Shown here: one piece after another, positions 61,964 through 64,000 of the stretch
Layout of the letters: the number at the start of each line of letters is the position of its first letter
Position numbering within the stretch: position 1 is the first letter of the stretch
NCBI RefSeq assembly: GCF_001429725.1
Contig: NZ_LMHV01000003.1
Span: 62,001-126,000 of the forward strand
Source of the DNA: Rhizobium sp. Root708
Lineage (GTDB): Bacteria > Pseudomonadota > Alphaproteobacteria > Rhizobiales > Rhizobiaceae
Direction of reading: 5' to 3'
DNA: 64,000 nt
Translations under genes and position numbers: made by a program
Notes under the pieces: model-generated
The model's input: the letters and a program-made list of their open reading frames with translations, nothing else
What the model was told of the DNA's origin: nothing
Database searches by the model: none

Positions 61964-63139
61964 ATGCTTTCACTGCTCCGACACGCTTTGGTGCTTGGCG
62001 CTGCTGTCATGCTGCCTGCCACATGCGTTCTTGCCCAAGGCGCCCCGCCTCCCCCACCGGTCACGGTTGCCAAGCCCGTGGTACGCGATGTTGTCGACAA
62101 CGACGAGTTCATCGGCCGCTTCGAGCCGGTGGACGAGGTCTCTGTCCGGTCCCGTGTCGGCGGCTATCTCCAGGAAGTGCACTTCACCGACGGCGCCATC
62201 GTCAAGCAAGGTGACCTGCTTTTCGTGATCGACCAGCGGCCCTTCATCACCACGTTGAACGAGGCAAACGCGGCGCTCGAAGTGGCCAAGTCCACCCTCA
62301 CCTACGCCGATGCGCAGTTCAAACGGGCCGAGTCATTGGCCACCAGCGGCAGTCAGTCCGTCTCGATCCTCGACGACCGTCGTCGCGAGTGGCTTTCGGC
62401 ACAGGCAAACGTCCGAGGCGCGCAGGCAACAGCCGATCGCGCTGCTCTCGATATGGACTATACGAAAATCACCGCTCCCCTGAGCGGTCGTATCGATCGT
62501 CGCCTGATCTCTATCGGCAACCTGGTCCAGGCCGACCAATCGATACTGACGACAATCGTTTCGCTCGACCCGATCGACTTTTATTTCGATGTCGATGAGC
62601 GCCGGCTGCTGAACTTCGCCGAAACCGCGCGCAAGAAGGGCCAGGTCCTGCAGCAGGGCGGCGGCGGCGTCGACGTGACGGTGACGATCAGTGATCCCAA
62701 CGCCAAGCCCTTCATCGGAAAGCTCGATTTCGCGGAGAACCGGATCGACAACCAAAGCGGCACGATCAGGCTCCGCGCTCGCTTCGCCAACCCTGATCTC
62801 GTCCTTCAGCCCGGCCTGTTCGGGCGCATCCAGGTCGAGGCCTCCAACACCTATAAGGCCGTTCTCGTCCCCGACGAGGCGATCGGCTCCGACCAGAACG
62901 AGCGCGTGGTCTATGTCGTCGGCCCGGACGGAAAGGTTTCGACCGCGCCCGTGCGGCCTGGTCCGCGCCTTTATGGCTACCGGGTCATTCGCGAAGGCCT
63001 CGACGGCACCGAAACGATCGTCGTCAATGGGCTGATGCGCGTGCGGCCCGGCGCAACGATCACTCCTAAGATGACGGAGTTGCCGCAAGAACGGCGTGAT
63101 ACGCCGCCCGATTCCGCCATCCCGGAGAGCGGCCAATGA
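61964..63139 (+). CDS. RND efflux periplasmic adaptor (MexE/AcrA type)
   Basis: The 391-residue membrane-fusion protein has a signal peptide (LVLGAAVMLPATCVLAQG, with a possible but off-consensus Cys at 21), lipoyl half VSVRSRVGGYLQEVHFTDGA, helical hairpin from about 95 to 150, second lipoyl half TKITAPLSGRIDRRLISIGN and barrel DFYFDVDERRLLNFAETARK. Its stop overlaps the permease ATG (ATGA). Divergent from the marR-emrAB operon, so the MarR protein could also affect it (inference). Confidence 0.93.
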   Translation: MLSLLRHALVLGAAVMLPATCVLAQGAPPPPPVTVAKPVVRDVVDNDEFIGRFEPVDEVSVRSRVGGYLQEVHFTDGAIVKQGDLLFVIDQRPFITTLNEANAALEVAKSTLTYADAQFKRAESLATSGSQSVSILDDRRREWLSAQANVRGAQATADRAALDMDYTKITAPLSGRIDRRLISIGNLVQADQSILTTIVSLDPIDFYFDVDERRLLNFAETARKKGQVLQQGGGGVDVTVTISDPNAKPFIGKLDFAENRIDNQSGTIRLRARFANPDLVLQPGLFGRIQVEASNTYKAVLVPDEAIGSDQNERVVYVVGPDGKVSTAPVRPGPRLYGYRVIREGLDGTETIVVNGLMRVRPGATITPKMTELPQERRDTPPDSAIPESGQ

Positions 63140-64000
63140 GATTTGCCCATTTCTTCGTGGACCGGCCGATCTTCGCGGCCGTCATCTCGATCGTTTTCCT
63201 CGTCGTCGGCAGCATTGCTTACACACAATTGCCGGTGGCCCAGTATCCGGAGATAGCGCCGCCAACGATCGTTGTGCGGACATCCTACCCTGGAGCCGAT
63301 CCGCAGACCATCGCGGACACCGTCTCGACACCGCTTGAACAGCAGATCAACGGCGTCGAGGACATGCTCTACATGTCCTCCTATTCCAGCGCCGACGGCG
63401 CCATGTCGCTGACGATTACCTTCAAGCTCGGCACCGACCTCGACAAGGTCCAGGTTCTCGTCCAGAATCGCGTTTCGATTGCCCTGCCTCGCCTTCCCGA
63501 AGAGGTGCAGCGGCTCGGGGTGACCACGGACAAGAGTTCGCCGGACCTGATGATGGTCGTCCATCTGCTGTCGCCGTCGCATCGCTACGACCAGCTTTAC
63601 GTCTCGAACTACGCGCGCAACCGCATCCGCGACACCCTGGTTCGTCTCGATGGCGTCGGCGACGTGCAGATTTTTGGCGAGCGCCAGTATTCGATGCGAA
63701 TCTGGCTCGATCCGGAAAAGCTCTCCGCCTACCAGATGACATCGGATGATGTCGTCTCGGCGCTCCGCGACCAGAACGTCCAGGTGTCAGGCGGCAAGAT
63801 CGGCGCGCCTCCCGTTACCGGCAAGAATGCCTTCGAGTATACGGTGCGAACCGAAGGGCGCTTTTCCGATGTCCGTCAGTTTCGATACGTCATCGTCAAA
63901 TCCACCGCCAGCGGCCGACTGGTCGCGTTGCAGGATGTGGCCCGTATCGAGCTCGGTGCGCAGGATTACGTCACCAACAGCTATCTGAACAACGATCCCG
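63136..64000 (+). CDS. Second RND-family efflux permease (5' part only)
   Basis: The first 288 codons of an AcrB/HAE1-type permease are visible before the window ends: MRFAHFFVDRPIFAAVISIV, the porter start AQYPEIAPPTIVVRTSYPGA, EQQINGVEDMLYMSSYSSAD and DVQIFGERQYSMRIWLDPEK. It is related to but distinct from the permease at 47883-51083. It overlaps the adaptor gene by 4 bp. Full length should be about 1040-1070 residues. Confidence 0.93.
   Translation, partial: MRFAHFFVDRPIFAAVISIVFLVVGSIAYTQLPVAQYPEIAPPTIVVRTSYPGADPQTIADTVSTPLEQQINGVEDMLYMSSYSSADGAMSLTITFKLGTDLDKVQVLVQNRVSIALPRLPEEVQRLGVTTDKSSPDLMMVVHLLSPSHRYDQLYVSNYARNRIRDTLVRLDGVGDVQIFGERQYSMRIWLDPEKLSAYQMTSDDVVSALRDQNVQVSGGKIGAPPVTGKNAFEYTVRTEGRFSDVRQFRYVIVKSTASGRLVALQDVARIELGAQDYVTNSYLNNDP

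Overview
The window reads as a chromosomal segment of an alphaproteobacterium of the order Hyphomicrobiales, most likely family Rhizobiaceae (Rhizobium, Agrobacterium, Neorhizobium or Sinorhizobium relatives). The evidence is the core gene content and order: a ctrA, sciP, chpT and DUF1134/eipA group, rluD next to rpoH next to a long acidic membrane protein next to purA, a phosphomannomutase plus mannose-1-phosphate guanylyltransferase pair followed by an rkpK plus lpsL pair, high G+C coding DNA, and GAnTC sites upstream of ctrA. No tRNA, rRNA, CRISPR array, insertion sequence or integrase was recognised.

Layout. 1-3160: livG (cut by the window start), livM and livH of a branched-chain amino acid ABC importer, minus strand. 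3556-6261: a cysQ-like phosphatase, a frameshifted DUF2793 gene and a LuxR-type regulator. 6664-11148: cell-cycle region with sciP, a small GNAT, a FliJ-like gene, ctrA, a single-domain receiver, chpT and a DUF1134 (EipA-like) envelope gene. 11266-19702: coiled-coil membrane protein, SpoU-type RNA methyltransferase, small membrane protein, RluD-like pseudouridine synthase, rpoH, an 828-residue acidic membrane protein, purA. 19900-23870: EamA transporter, GNAT, and an SGNH hydrolase with a very large internal insertion. 23857-31268: minus-strand exopolysaccharide locus (acetyltransferase, Wzy-like, Wzx-like, GDP-mannose-epimerase-like, glycosyltransferase, Wzz/BY-kinase). 31432-33823: mhqD/mhqO-like pair and ung. 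33978-39301: nucleotide-sugar genes for GDP-mannose and UDP-glucuronate/galacturonate, which can supply the exopolysaccharide locus. 39330-44350: GGDEF-EAL protein, an ltnD/denD-like pair and two poorly known genes. 44533-47651: two-component system with a small periplasmic protein and a COG4705 membrane protein. 47883-64000: efflux-rich segment holding an RND pump with a divergent LysR and a pseudo-esterase, two SDR genes with a second LysR, mpg, an EmrAB-type pump with a MarR regulator, and the start of a second RND pump.

How parts work together. ChpT relays phosphate from CckA to CtrA, SciP restrains CtrA-dependent transcription, and the eipA-like promoter carries a CtrA-like site, so phosphorelay, output regulator, brake and a probable target lie within about 4.5 kb. 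The three efflux systems each sit beside a plausible regulator or operator-like palindrome. The best candidates for something undescribed are the RR-HK-periplasmic protein-COG4705 module, the SGNH enzyme with an inserted beta-rich region, the catalytically dead alpha/beta hydrolase leading an RND operon, and the DMSP-lyase-like cupin lacking its metal ligands.
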